NCBI GenBank assembly: GCA_947471745.1
Contig: CANJKZ010000724.1
Coordinates: 744,001-808,000, forward strand
DNA: 64,000 nucleotides
Origin: Closterium sp. Naga37s-1
Lineage: Eukaryota > Streptophyta > Zygnematophyceae > Desmidiales > Closteriaceae
Direction: 5' to 3'
The notes under the pieces are model-generated. The model saw only the letters and a program-made list of their open reading frames with translations. It ran no database searches and was not told where the DNA came from. The position numbers and the translations under genes were made by a program. This document shows, in pieces, positions 23,148 through 33,400 of this stretch. Numbering within the stretch: the stretch's first letter is position 1; the number at the start of each line of letters is the position of its first letter.

Positions 23148-23639
23148 TTGAGAACTGTACACTATCACAATGTCTTACGCGTGTCACCTCGCATAGTGTC
23201 ACGTTCGCTATTAGTTTACACCAATTCGTTTAACGAGACAATGTATTTTTCGAGTTGTCGTTATAAAACTGTCGGAGTACAGCGTACACGGCTTATACAA
23301 TCCTCTTTCAAAGGGTATGGAAACCACAAACACACCCTATCAAAGTATTCCCAAAGTAACCTTGAACTGACCCTACGGATTCATGTGCAATAGTAAACCA
23401 TGAAGTGTGTTCCCACGAGATACTTCTAACATAGTTCGCGCTAGGTGCATTCATTGTTTTTGGCCCCGATTGTTTGTAGAGTACTCGGTAGAATGCCCTC
23501 GGAACGTGCACCGCGCGAGTGAGCAACGCGCCCACCTAGCGGTTCGATCGAGGCTGGCGCCAGTGCGACGACACCACTTCATTACTAGTTGCGTACACGA
23601 CTTGTAGAAATTCGCGCTGCCTTGACGTAGTTTTCACTT

Positions 23640-24183
23640 CCGTGCACAGGCACGTCAATCAGAGTTGCTGCTACCTTGGGGCTGCTGTTATCTTCTTTTG
23701 GCAGCTGAATGCAAGCAAAAACATTTCTACTTACCTCGATCTTTTTCTCCAGTTCACGAGACCTTGACTCTATATTAGCAATGGAAAATCTTGAATGTTC
23801 AGCTGAAAATTTACAGAAGAAGGTTCAGGCTTATATAAACAATTATTGAAAGATGATATATCATATAGTAGTACACATTCAACAGAAAATCTGTATTGTT
23901 GCCTTCAGCTCTTCGATAATAACATTGAGTTCCCTAACCTGAACCTTTAAAACTGCGTTCTCAACAGCAAGGGATCCCTTTCCGTCGAATGTCTTGTGGG
24001 ACAAAGTGGCCATATGTAAGGAAATATTGCTCCAACAGCTGAATGCAAGTACGAACATATCTACTTACGTCGAATTTTTTCTCCAGTTCACAACACCTTA
24101 ACTCCATATTAACAATGGACATCCTTGAACGTTCGGCTGAAAAATCAAAGAAGAAGGTGTAGGCATAGATGAACAATCAGTGA
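23640..24183 (-). pseudogene. possible host coiled-coil gene piece with a duplicated exon-like block
   Basis: Two ~150-bp blocks (23701-23848 and 24033-24183) are homologous. On the - strand each has a TTTTCAG acceptor-like end, an open 68-base segment, and a GTAAGTAG donor-like start. The segments read EHSRFSIANIESRSRELEKKIE (given here as EHSRFSIANIE then SRSRELEKKIE) and ERSRMSIVNME then LRCCELEKKFD, both coiled-coil-like. A third - strand segment at about 23880-23975 reads LAVENAVLKVQVRELN then VIIEELKATIQ, with a regular spacing of hydrophobic residues. This looks like part of a split coiled-coil gene, but no start, end or family is visible and it may be a relic. Confidence 0.35.
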
Positions 24184-25477
24184 AATGTGATATTAATGGA
24201 GTGGTTCGTGACAACCACCCACGACTTTCGACTGACGGTGAAATTTGAAGTTAAGGTAATTTGTTGTTCGTGAGATGCGCATTTCAGTGCTTTTCGTTTG
24301 AACGTTTACGGTTCGTGAATCGCCTCGATTGTTCATGAGTTATGAGCGTTAACGTGAAAGTTTGAGTTTGTGAAAGTTCATGATTGTTCGTGTATGTTCG
24401 TATTATTTTATTTGTTCTGCGAGTCACGAGTGTTCGTGAAAGTGTCGTAAATGTTCTTGAGTGTTTCGTAAAGTGTTGATGTAATTCCGTCTGAGTTAAT
24501 GAGTTTTCAGGTGAAGTTTGTGAGGTGCATTTCGTGTGTTTTCATGAGTGCATTTGTAATTTCATATTTGTTCATAGTCCCCGGGGACCCGCGCGTCCCC
24601 CCCCCGTCGACGGTCGCGTCGCCCCCCCTGGAGCCCGTCGCGTCGCCCCTAGTCAAGATATTGAAAGGGTGCCGAGCAAATGTACTGATTTTGGCACAAT
24701 CATGGATTGGCGCCAAACAGTAAAAGTGTGCCAGCATGTGCGCACGCAAGGCCTGAGGCTGCAAATGGATTCGCCACACGCCCAAGTGTGGTACTGTACT
24801 TGGCGCGTGGGTCTAGGGTGGATTTTGTGGGACCCTCGAATGTTTCGTCTGCATTCTCCGAGGAGCGAATTCGTCGTGGTGTTTCACGGAGTGCGCGATT
24901 AATGCAAGGAGGATTTCGACGAATTCGTAATTTTGTCGCCTAACAGCGAGAAATCTTCCGGTGTTTCCGTGAGCTGTCACGAGATGTCGCCACGAAACAC
25001 CACGAGCCTCCACGAGCGTTCACGGGCAACTATGGCCCACTGGAATATGTGTTGGCGAGCATGTTTCCACTAATTTTGCATGGTGAAAGCTGGCATTTCG
25101 TAGTATGTTTCCAACTACTATTTCGGTGTGCTGTTTGCTTTTGTTTTGGTGGGTTAGTATAAATATTTGCTTGTTCTTGTTTGTTATCAACCGTTTGGAA
25201 CCTTTAATCGTTAATACTTCTGGAGAAAGGGTTCCCCTTTCAACGTATTGACGTGAAGAGTATTTCTGGGGACGAGACAGTTGATCAACGAGACGCTGTG
25301 CATTTAACTGTGGGAGTACTCTAGTGCGTATACACATGGAGAACTGTGAACCCTAGGACGTGGCCCGGTGGCAATCACTTAGTGTGAGTTAAGTGGTGGG
25401 CATGAAGTGGACTAAGGGCTAGTTGTAACCAACAAGTGGCGTTTTAGCATTCTTAAGAGCAGAGCGAAGCTTTCGAG
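24184..25477 (+). other. degraded leader/LTR zone upstream of a copia-B relic
   Basis: No open gene. A TATA-like site in the context GGGTTAGTATAAATATTTGC (about 25151-25170) resembles GGGCTAGTATAAAGCATTTG in the copia-B LTR, and the GTTCGTGA-rich style is shared. I therefore read it as the worn LTR and leader of the relic gag at 25478, but I find no clean LTR ends. It also holds a 71-bp foreign piece at 24579-24649. Confidence 0.4.
24579..24649 (-). repeat. 71-bp perfect inverted copy of 21384-21454
   Basis: The segment from CCCCGGGGACCC to GTCGCGTCGCCCC is, base for base, the reverse complement of 21384-21454, which is inside the non-autonomous copia-A derivative. It is very GC-rich in an otherwise AT-leaning stretch and is flanked on both sides by TAGT (24575-24578 and 24650-24653). 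Confidence 0.9.
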
Positions 25478-25961
25478 ATGGTCGGCGGACAATCGGAGGC
25501 TAGTTCGGGCTCCTACCTGAGTATTGGAGATTCCCAAGTAAAGCCTCTTCTGGAAATGCTAGCGCAAAGCGCGGTGGTGACCAAGCCCACCATGGGGCTA
25601 AGCGAAGCCCAACGTTTCCTCGGACAGCACTACAGCACGTGGCGTTTGAAGTTCATCAGGAAGGCGAAGGAGTTTGGCTTCTGTGAGTACTACCGACCGG
25701 ATGGAGAACGAGAAGCAGTTGCGGATGGGATTGCAGTGGGAATGGATGAGTTTGCGGAGTTGTTGAAATGAGATGTTGCATTTGCAAGACAAATAGCAAG
25801 CTTTCACAATTTAGGTAATCTTCTTAGGAGGATCTCCATATTGTTGTCGATATATGTCTTAAAGGGGTATTTAGTTTCCTGAAACGGGAATAACTTTGTG
25901 TTATTAAGAGCTTGAACAAAATTCAACACCAAGAGCTTGAAATAATGAAGTAACTACGACC
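25478..25961 (+). mobile_element. copia-B relic: start of gag
   Basis: The + strand opens MVGGQSEASSGSYLS and continues with LSEAQRFLGQHYSTW and IRKAKEFGFCEYYRPDGE, clearly related to the gag of the copia-B element at 26932 (LSEAQRFKGSNYNVW). It fades after about 25790. The copia-B element at 25962 sits directly behind it. An older, broken fossil. Confidence 0.7.
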
Positions 25962-26776
25962 TGTTAGAGGTGCTTCGTGGAACCACACTACGCGACGGCT
26001 ACATTCGGACCTACAGCGGAAACTACACGGTGGCGTGTGGAAAGAGATAAACGAAGAAGCTAAGAAGTTCCTAATGTGTCCTGACGTGTGTGCTAAGTTA
26101 TGGGCTACGGGAGTTGAAGATGGGAAGAAACGTGAAGAAGACTGGTGGAGAAATGACTAGGGGAGAAGAATGGTTTGACGGGAGTAGAATTGGGGTTGAA
26201 TAGATGGCGTGGTTTACAAGTTTCTGACTTTCGGACTTGGGGTGCATTCGAGGAAGAAACGTCGGTTGCGTGTGCGACTCGACGTGGCACATTGCGTGAG
26301 GGACAAGTTTGGTTACAAGGGGATGTTGCTTGTGCGACACGATTGGGTTCAGTTACAAGGGTGCATTGGGCTAGTATAAAGCATTTGTACTAGTCAGTTG
26401 AATTTAACACTGGGGAAACCTATCGCGTGGTGAAAACCAGTGTTCAAATCCTATTGGTGACACTTTTGTCATAGTTCAGTGAAATCTCCGTCAATTCCCC
26501 GCGAAAGCATTCGCGAAGGCCCCGCGAGGCACCAGTGACGTGAATTTCAGTGTGAAGGCTTCGCTAGACGCTAGTAAAGGAATCGCGAACCGAATTCCTC
26601 TGCAGAGCGCCCGTGAAGCGTCAGTCAAGCGTTGGTGAGACAGAAAACAGTTAAACGTTAGTGAGACATTGATAGAATTAACCGCTGCGCATATCATTGG
26701 AATCGTGAGAACGAGGAGAACGTCATCGACAATAGCAAGCAGACTTTTGTCGACTGAGGCGTCTACGATCCTGACA
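25962..26776 (+). repeat. 5' LTR of the copia-B element
   Basis: TGTTAGAGG to GATCCTGACA, 815 bp, with a TATA-like site at 26375-26380 and rich in GCGAA/GTGAAGC-type motifs. Confidence 0.9.
26375..26380 (+). promoter_or_regulatory. TATA-like box in the copia-B 5' LTR
   Basis: TATAAA in the context GGGCTAGTATAAAGC. The same box is at 29189-29194 in the 3' LTR and in altered form at about 25158-25165 in the older relic. A role as the LTR promoter is inference from position. Confidence 0.45.
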
Positions 26777-26931
26777 GTAGGTATCAGAGCTTGGAGAAGG
26801 CGAACGGGCGTGCGCTAAACGTCAAGAAGAACGGGCATGCACTACTCGTCGTTAAGTGAATCTGTGGAGAAAAGGAGTTCTTCACGCCTACGCCATGACG
26901 GACGAGGCGAGTTCGGGTTCCAGCTTGAGTC

Positions 26932-27936
26932 TTGAGTTCGCGTTCGGAGATGAAGGCGCTTCTCGAGGCACTTGCGATTGTCCGCGTGGTGACGAAGAGG
27001 ACGATCGGGCTCAGTGAAGCCCAACGCTTCAAGGGAAGCAACTACAACGTGTGGCGGAATAAGTTTATTCGGAGGGCAGAGGAGGTTGAGCTCCTACCGT
27101 TCTACCGTCCCGATGAAGAGACGAAGGAGGGAATTCCGTTTTCCAAGACGGATCCGCCGGACAATGTGGTGTTGTTTAAGAAGCAAAGTAAGAAAACGTT
27201 TTTTCAATTTTGCGATTCGGTTGCCGATACTATTGCGGTGGATTTGGACCAATTTGCAGGGGAGCTGAATTCGGCACAACGAGCTTGGGAGTACTTGGAG
27301 TCCACCTACATGGGCACCAATGATACTAGCAGAAAGGCCGTGAGAAAGCAACTCCTGATGCTGAGCATGGAGAAGGGCGAGAACATCATCACCTACATCA
27401 ATAGGGCGAAGAGCTACAACGACGACCTACGGGTGATGGGAGCCGAGGAGTCGGAGCAAGCGATGATCGACTACATCGTTGAAGGACTTCCTAAGGAGTA
27501 CGAGTCCGACGTTGGGATGTTCACGTATCAACCGCCGGAGAACCTGATGAAGCTGCAGGATATTCTACAATCTGTTGAGACGGTGAAGGAGATAAGGAGG
27601 AAGCATGCAGCTAAGGAGATTGGAGACGAGAAACCTGCTATGGCGAATGCAACAAAGGCATTTGGAGCGTGCTTCCACTGCGGAAAGAGGGGGCACAAGG
27701 CAATCAATTGCTATGACAACCCGAGGAGCAAGAACTACAAAGGGAAAACGGGGGAGAGCGACCATGGAGACAACGAGGGAGTGGATAAACGCGGATTTGG
27801 CGGCAAATTCGACTATTGCGGGCGTTACGGTCATCGTGCCGCGGATTGCTTCTCCAACCCGAATAGCAAGAGCTATAAAGGAACGCAGCCGAGGAACGTG
27901 GCTGCAAAGGCAAACGTGGCAGTGCTGGAAAAGTAA
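26932..27936 (+). CDS. Gag of the copia-B element, two zinc knuckles
   Basis: A 334-codon open frame. Residues ~1-215 follow the copia Gag pattern (FKGSNYNVWRNKF; AWEYLESTYMG; YDDLRVMG-like block at YNDDLRVMGAEE; IVEGLPKEYE). Near 245-258 is a classical CCHC knuckle, CFHCGKRGHKAINC, and near 290-305 a second one of the form YCGRYGHRAADC. Such proteins build the virus-like particle and bind RNA. The element lacks pol, so this would be its main product. It looks open and well kept. Confidence 0.8.
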   Translation: MSSRSEMKALLEALAIVRVVTKRTIGLSEAQRFKGSNYNVWRNKFIRRAEEVELLPFYRPDEETKEGIPFSKTDPPDNVVLFKKQSKKTFFQFCDSVADTIAVDLDQFAGELNSAQRAWEYLESTYMGTNDTSRKAVRKQLLMLSMEKGENIITYINRAKSYNDDLRVMGAEESEQAMIDYIVEGLPKEYESDVGMFTYQPPENLMKLQDILQSVETVKEIRRKHAAKEIGDEKPAMANATKAFGACFHCGKRGHKAINCYDNPRSKNYKGKTGESDHGDNEGVDKRGFGGKFDYCGRYGHRAADCFSNPNSKSYKGTQPRNVAAKANVAVLEK

Positions 27937-27969
27937 GATATCATTCTTGGAGGTGCACACCGTGTCAAC

Positions 27970-28194
27970 GTGATGCGAGTGCCTAAGGTAAACGAGCCAA
28001 CAAGTGGTGGTAAAAATGATTCGTGGCTCTTGGACAGCGGATGCACACGACATATGACTTTCAGGTCAGACTTGGTGAAGAATATGAGAGAGTCTAGTGA
28101 GACCTATATCCTGCATGGTCCTAATGGAGGAATCGAATTGGAGGGTGTGCTGCTTGTGGAGGACTTACAGGTAAACCTAATTAGTCAGTCATAA
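27970..28194 (+). pseudogene. protease-like segment of the copia-B element
   Basis: SWLLDSGCTRHMTF fits the active-site region of copia aspartic proteases, and GVLLVEDLQVNLISQS fits the usual stretch before the integrase. No integrase follows. A short fossil piece. Confidence 0.7.
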
Positions 28195-28242
28195 CTCGAT
28201 GACAAGGGGTGCAAAGTATTTTACGATGAAAGTAAGGTTTTT

Positions 28243-28662
28243 GTGTTTGGTTATGAGTGGGAGAGATACGCGGATGGTGTTTACAATGATGGGTTCTATG
28301 AGATAAACCTCATATCATGCAACGACATGGACACGATTTATGAGGATGATGAGTTTTATAAGGTGGAAGATGAGGTGAAATCCTTCATTGAGGTAGAGGT
28401 TGATAACAAGGGAGAAGCGGCATCTTGTGTGAAGATGAACGTGCCGGACAAGGAGGAGACCGTGCGTGTGGAGGCACGTGCAATGTCGAACAATGAGTTT
28501 TTTGTCAACACTAGTGTTTCAAAGATCATCATTGAAGCTGCAAACGTGAAGTGTGATGGAATTGAAGCTGCAAAAGGACTTGGCATAGCGAAAGAAATTA
28601 ATGCAAAAGTAGCTGCAAAAGCTCGAAAGTCTCTATCGCGGATTGGACGTCAAGGCGGTTAA
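28243..28662 (+). CDS. acidic unknown frame in the copia-B interior
   Basis: A 139-codon frame that opens close to the end of the protease region. Its first 25 residues (FGYEWERYADGVYNDGFYEI) still look like the copia pre-integrase stretch. The rest is acidic (DEFYKVEDEVKSFIEVEVD) and then Ala/Lys-rich, and matches no domain I know. It occupies the place where integrase and RT would be. It may be a chance frame in filler sequence. Confidence 0.35.
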   Translation: MFGYEWERYADGVYNDGFYEINLISCNDMDTIYEDDEFYKVEDEVKSFIEVEVDNKGEAASCVKMNVPDKEETVRVEARAMSNNEFFVNTSVSKIIIEAANVKCDGIEAAKGLGIAKEINAKVAAKARKSLSRIGRQGG

Positions 28663-28775
28663 TTTCAAGCCAAGGAAGCAGATGATTAAGTTGCAAGACG
28701 TGCAGGGGAGTGTGAATCTGACTAAGATCAAGAGGAGGACGGAGGAGTGTGTGGTTCACGAACCACAGGGAATAT

Positions 28776-29603
28776 TGTTAGAGGTGCTTCGTGGAACCAC
28801 ACTACGCGACGGCTGCATTCGGACCTACGGCGGAAACTACACGGTGTCGTGTGGAAAAAGATAAACGAAGAAGCTAAGAAGTTCCTAATGTGACTTGACG
28901 TGTGTGCTAAGTTATGGGCTACGGGAGTTGAAGATGGGAAGAAACATGAAGAAGAATGGTGGAGAAATGACTAGGGGAGAAGAATAGTTTGACGGGAGTA
29001 GAATTGGGGTTGAATAGATGGCGTGGTTTACAAGTTTCTGACTTTCGGACTTGGGGTGCATTCGAGGAAGAAACGTCGGTTGCGTGTACGACTCGACGTA
29101 ACACATTGCGTGAGGGACAAGTTTGGTTACAAGGGGATGTTGCTTGTGCGACACGGTTAGGTTCAGTTACGAAGGTGCATTGGGCTAGTATAAAGCATTT
29201 GTACTAATCAGTTGAATTTAACACTTGGAAAATCTATCGCTTGGTAAAAACTAGTGTTCAAATCCTATTGGTGACACTTTTATCATAGTTCAGTGAAATC
29301 TCCGTCAATTCCGCGCGAAAGCATTCGCGAAGGCCCCGCGAGGCACCAGTGACGCGAATTTCAGTGTGAAGGCATCGCCAGACGCTAGTGAAGGAATCGC
29401 GAACCGAATTCCTCTGCAGAGCGCTAGTGAAGCGCCAGTCAAGCGTTGGTGAGACAGAAAACAGGTAAACGTTAATGAAACGTTGACAGAATTAACTGCT
29501 CCGCATATCATTGGAATCGTGAGAACGAACCGTGAGAATGAGGAGAACGTCATCGACAATGGCAAGCAGACTTTTGTCGATTGAGGCGTCTACGATCCTG
29601 ACA
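28776..29603 (+). repeat. 3' LTR of the copia-B element
   Basis: 828 bp with the same ends as the left LTR, preceded by a purine-rich tract (AAGAGGAGGACGGAGGAG, about 28728-28746). Confidence 0.9.
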
Positions 29604-29658
29604 CGACCTGGGTTGGTGGTATTTGCTAGTGCTACAAGTGTAATATAGGAAGATCCAG

Positions 29659-30169
29659 TTGATTGCTGCGTGTAAGGATTATGGTTGCTGCCATGGTAAT
29701 GTATATCAAGAGGCTGATATTTTGAAATGTTGCATTGGAGGTTGCTTGTCAGAAAGTAAACAGGTGCCGATATCGATTGAGTCTTACAAAACTGAAGATA
29801 TAGTGGTTGGGCGGTGCGCTGCGCGCGGGGCGCGGGGCGCGGGGCGCGGCGCGCGGGGCGCGGGGCGCGGCGCGCGGGGCGCGGGGCGCGGCGCGCGGCG
29901 CGCGGGGCGCGGGGCGCGGCGCGCGGGGCGCGGCGCGCGGGGCGCGGGGCGCGGCGCGCGGGGCGCGGGGCGCGGGGCGCGGCGCGCGGGGCGCGGCGCG
30001 CGGGGCGCGGGGCGCGGCGCGCGGCGCGCGGGGCGCGGGGCGCGGCGCGCGGGGCGCGGGACGCGAGCGCGCAAGACTGTCATGGAACGAGAGACGGCGC
30101 CAGACGCGAGCTCCGAATCCGAGCCCGAGGAGTGCTACGCATACACGAGCAGTGACAGTGAGGCGGACT
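29659..30169 (+). CDS. unknown frame: Cys-rich start, Arg-Gly-Ala repeats, acidic end; cut by copia-A E1
   Basis: The frame starts MIAACKDYGCCHGNVYQ with further cysteines (KCCIGGC), runs through a GC-rich tandem array that reads as RGAGRGARGAGRGARRAG-like repeats, and ends in an acidic serine stretch (DASSESEPEECYAYTSSDSEAD). The copia-A LTR begins at 30170, so the natural end is lost. It remains open through the array and into a non-repetitive acidic tail, which is mildly in favour of coding. Against it, the array reads open in several frames. No family recognised. Confidence 0.25.
29815..30066. repeat. GC-only tandem array (GCGCGGGGCGCGGG-type units)
   Basis: About 250 bases built from the blocks GGGCGCG and GCGCG in irregular alternation, with almost no A or T. 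All frames on both strands are open over most of it, so frames here carry little weight. Confidence 0.9.
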
Positions 30170-30311
30170 TGTTAAGAACCTAAGGCAATGATGATGAATT
30201 AGGTGAAGGCTAGGGTACAAGACTAGGGTGTCGAGGAACTTTGTGTACCCCCTAGTGCTAACCCCCATACAGCCTAGCTAACCTAAACAAGTATATATAT
30301 ATAATTTGACA
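30170..30311 (-). repeat. 3' LTR of copia-A E1
   Basis: 142 bp; on the - strand TGTCAAATT to GTTCTTAACA. The G-rich primer tract (CCCCCAT on this strand) abuts it at 30314-30320. Confidence 0.75.
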
Positions 30312-30435
30312 CACCCCCATAGGCGAAATGGGGGATAGCTAGGGCAAGCAACGGTCACAAGACCAGTCAAGAGAAGAAACAAAACACAGCTCAGGGTGGA
30401 TCACAACGTCACCACGCAGTCTGAGCACAAGCAAA

Positions 30436-30447
30436 GGCCACAAGGCC
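30436..30447 (-). other. conserved hairpin in copia-A E1 3' untranslated region
   Basis: GGCC-TTGT-GGCC on the - strand, in the same context (TGCATGTGAACT before it) as at 241-254. Confidence 0.5.
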
Positions 30448-33400
30448 AGTTCACATGCAGAGATATATATGTAACAACAACAGCACAGTGATCTCTACCT
30501 ACTAGAGCAAGCATGCAGGTATATACATAGATCACAGTACAAACAAAGCCTACAGCAAGTGAGGAAAAGTGGGCACAAGCCCCAGCATAGTGCAAAAGCG
30601 CTGATGATCACCAGGCTGAAGTGCCTTGGTGAATATATCAGCGGTGTTGGCCTGAGTGGCCACGTAACGCAGACGAAGCAGACCGCGCTGCTGCAGCTCT
30701 CGAGCCAGGAAGTAACGGAGCTCTCGAGCCAGGAAGTAACGCAGAGCGATGTGCTTCGTTCTGTGCTCCAGTCTGTGCTCCTCACACAAGGCAATGGCAG
30801 CCTTGTTGTCGACGTACAGCACTGGAGGAGAACTAGGCCGCTCTCCCAAGTCAGTCAGCAGGTAGGTCAGCCAGCGTAGCTCCTGTGCAGCCATGGCTGT
30901 GGCGTAGATCTCAGCCTCACAACTGGAGCTGAGAACTGAAGACGAGTGAGTAGAACGCCAAGAAACTGAACCAGAGCCAAGGCTGAAGGTGTAACCCTGT
31001 GACGACCGCTGAGTAGCCTGGTCGTCAACCCAAGAAGCGTCTGAGTGCCCAGTGAGAACAACTGAGCGCCTCCCTCCAAGCACGAGCCCCATGCCTGACG
31101 TACTGCACAAGTAACGCAGTACCCTCTTAGCAGCATCCATGTGCACCTTTCGTTGCCGACCAGGAGCCACGTAGCGAGCCAGAAGGCCAAGAGGGTACGC
31201 GAGGTCAGGACGAGTGCAAGTCATCAGGTACATGAGGCAACCAACTAGCTCTGGGTAAGGACCACTCGGCTCTACAGACTCGTCCGAAGGTGGAGCTGAG
31301 AGCGAGTGACCTGTAGCCAGAGGAGTGGCCTGTGCCGAGGACCAGGTGAAGCCGAAGCGCTGAAGGACCTGCTGCACCATGTGTGACTGAGTCAGTGTGA
31401 TGGTGCGGCGTGCTCTGTCCTGGGTGATCCGCAAGCCAAGATAGCTTGTCAGCTCACCCAGGTCTGTGCACGTGTGTCTCTTCTGCAGCTCCGACTTCAC
31501 GTGGGCGAGAGCCTCAGTGTCAGCAGTGGCAAAGACCAAGTCGTCGACGTACACGAGGATGTAGAACGGTGGCAGCGAAGTGTCGGTGCGCAGAAACAGT
31601 GACGGGTCAGCAGTCGACGGGGCAAACCCAAGCGCCGCAAGAGTCGTCCTCAGTGTGTCGTGCCACTCACGTGGCGCCTGGTGGAGACCGTAGACTGGCC
31701 GTCGGAGGCTCCACTGGGTACCAGGAGGGAACGACCCAGTGAAGCCAGGTGGACGGCGCAGCCAGATCTCCTCGTGCAGGCTGCCCTGCAAGAAAGCTGT
31801 GCTAAAGTCAAGAGAGTGAAGCTCGTAGTCACGCTCAGCGGCAACGTGTAGCAGCACCCGAAGAGTAGTCATCTTTGGGGTCGGGGAGAAGGTCTGGAAG
31901 AAGTCAACTCCCTCTCGCTGACTGAAGCCTCGAGCAACGTAACGAGCCTTGAAGACCGGTGGAGAACCTGGCGGCCGCTTCACCCTGAAAATCCACATGC
32001 CACTGACGATGTTCGCCCCAGGAGGGGGAACTTCGTCAACGTACGTGCCTGTGGACTTCCAGGATGCCATCTCTGCGTCCATGGCTGTCTGCCACTGAGA
32101 GGAGTAGGGACCCTCGATCGCCTCAGCGTACGATCGTGGAGTCGGGATGTCTGGTGCATCCGGGTCTCCCTCAGGGGCAAGCAGCATGGACACGAGATGA
32201 GGCGCAGCGGCTGCAAGACACTCAAGGTCCTCCTGCCTGTCCTCAAGGACGTCCGTGCCAAGAGCACACTCACCCTCGACGGACGGAGGACAGACAGACT
32301 CAGACTCAGCAACAAGACGAGCGGCGTAGTCTAGACGACAGTGAGCAGCAAAGTCGACAAGCTCAGCGACCAAGGCAGACGCACCAGCAGACTCAAACGA
32401 CGGGTCGGCGACAACAGTGGCTAGCAGACGCGTGACAGTAGGGTTCTCAGCACGAAACCGGTCAGACTCAGGGTCAGCAACGACAGGTAGAGAGGACGCA
32501 GGTGGAGACGGCGGGGGAACACGTGGCGGCGGAGAGGAAGGACGACGGACGACAAGGGAAGGGCCGGGGACAGCCGGCTGACGCTGACGAGGAACCCGAC
32601 GACTGGAACGACCGGAAAGGACAGGTGAGACAGGACGCGACGCAGGCTCACGGCGCTCAGCAAGGCCCCCGGTCTGCTCAGCGTAAGGAGAAGGAGCAGG
32701 CAGAGGTGAGCCAGGCTGTAACGGAAGACCAGTAGACGACGGGAGGCTAAGAACCTGGCGAAGCACGGAGCCAGGCGGGGGCAGAGACGACGGAGACGGC
32801 GGAGCAAAGAACAGGCGCGGCTGTGCAGTGCCTCCAGCACCAGCAGCTCCAGCACCCTCAGCAACGCCAGCACCTCCAGCAGCTCCAGCACCACCGGCAC
32901 CCTCAGCAGCTCCAGCAACCCCAGCAGCTCCAGCTCCTCCAGCAGCTCCAGTACCCTCAGCAGCCCTGTCACCTCCAGCAGCTCCAGAACCCTCAGCACC
33001 AGCCCAACCTGGTGCAGCACCCCCAAAACCGGCACCTCCAGTCCCAGGGTCTCCAACCGCTGTGCCACCAGCAGCAGCACCCTCAGACACACCACCGTCA
33101 GCCCCAGCAGCTCCAGCACTCCCAGTACGAGCACCTCCGGGACCAGCAACACTAACACCACCAGCAGGCAAAGGACCAGCACCACTCTCAGCTCCAGTGA
33201 CGCCAGCAGAAGAACCCCCAGCAGTAGAACCCTGAGGTGCAGAAGCGCGACGCTGACGGCGACCGTACCAGTCGTGCAGCTGCTGGGAGGTGAGAGGCAC
33301 ACGCGGACGAAGACGGCTACTCCAAGGCGACAGCGGAACAGCAGTCTCAGAACCCTCAGGCGACTCACCCCCAGACTCAGCACCCCCAGGCTCCGCACAC

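Larger units (their letters stand above)
21813..23639. other. stretch without a confident gene; two short tandem duplications
   Basis: A 51-bp unit is present twice in tandem at 22030-22131 with a few changes, and a 37-bp unit twice at 23074-23147. A frame at 22295-22585 (+ strand, 96 codons, Ser/Gly-rich end) has no recognisable domain. On the - strand each 51-bp unit ends in GACGAG followed by GTAAGAC, which resembles a splice donor. I see nothing that would name a gene. Confidence 0.45.
25962..29603 (+). mobile_element. copia-B element with gag and protease region only
   Basis: LTRs lie at 25962-26776 and 28776-29603; CGACC flanks both ends (25957-25961 and 29604-29608), a perfect target duplication. 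The primer site after the left LTR contains GGTATCAGAGC. The 2-kb interior holds a gag, a protease-like segment (SWLLDSGCTRHMTF) and an acidic frame of unknown role, but no integrase, RT or RNase H. It is therefore a non-autonomous derivative that would depend on a relative for replication. The LTRs differ by roughly 5% by eye, including an extra ~13 bases in the right LTR. Confidence 0.9.
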
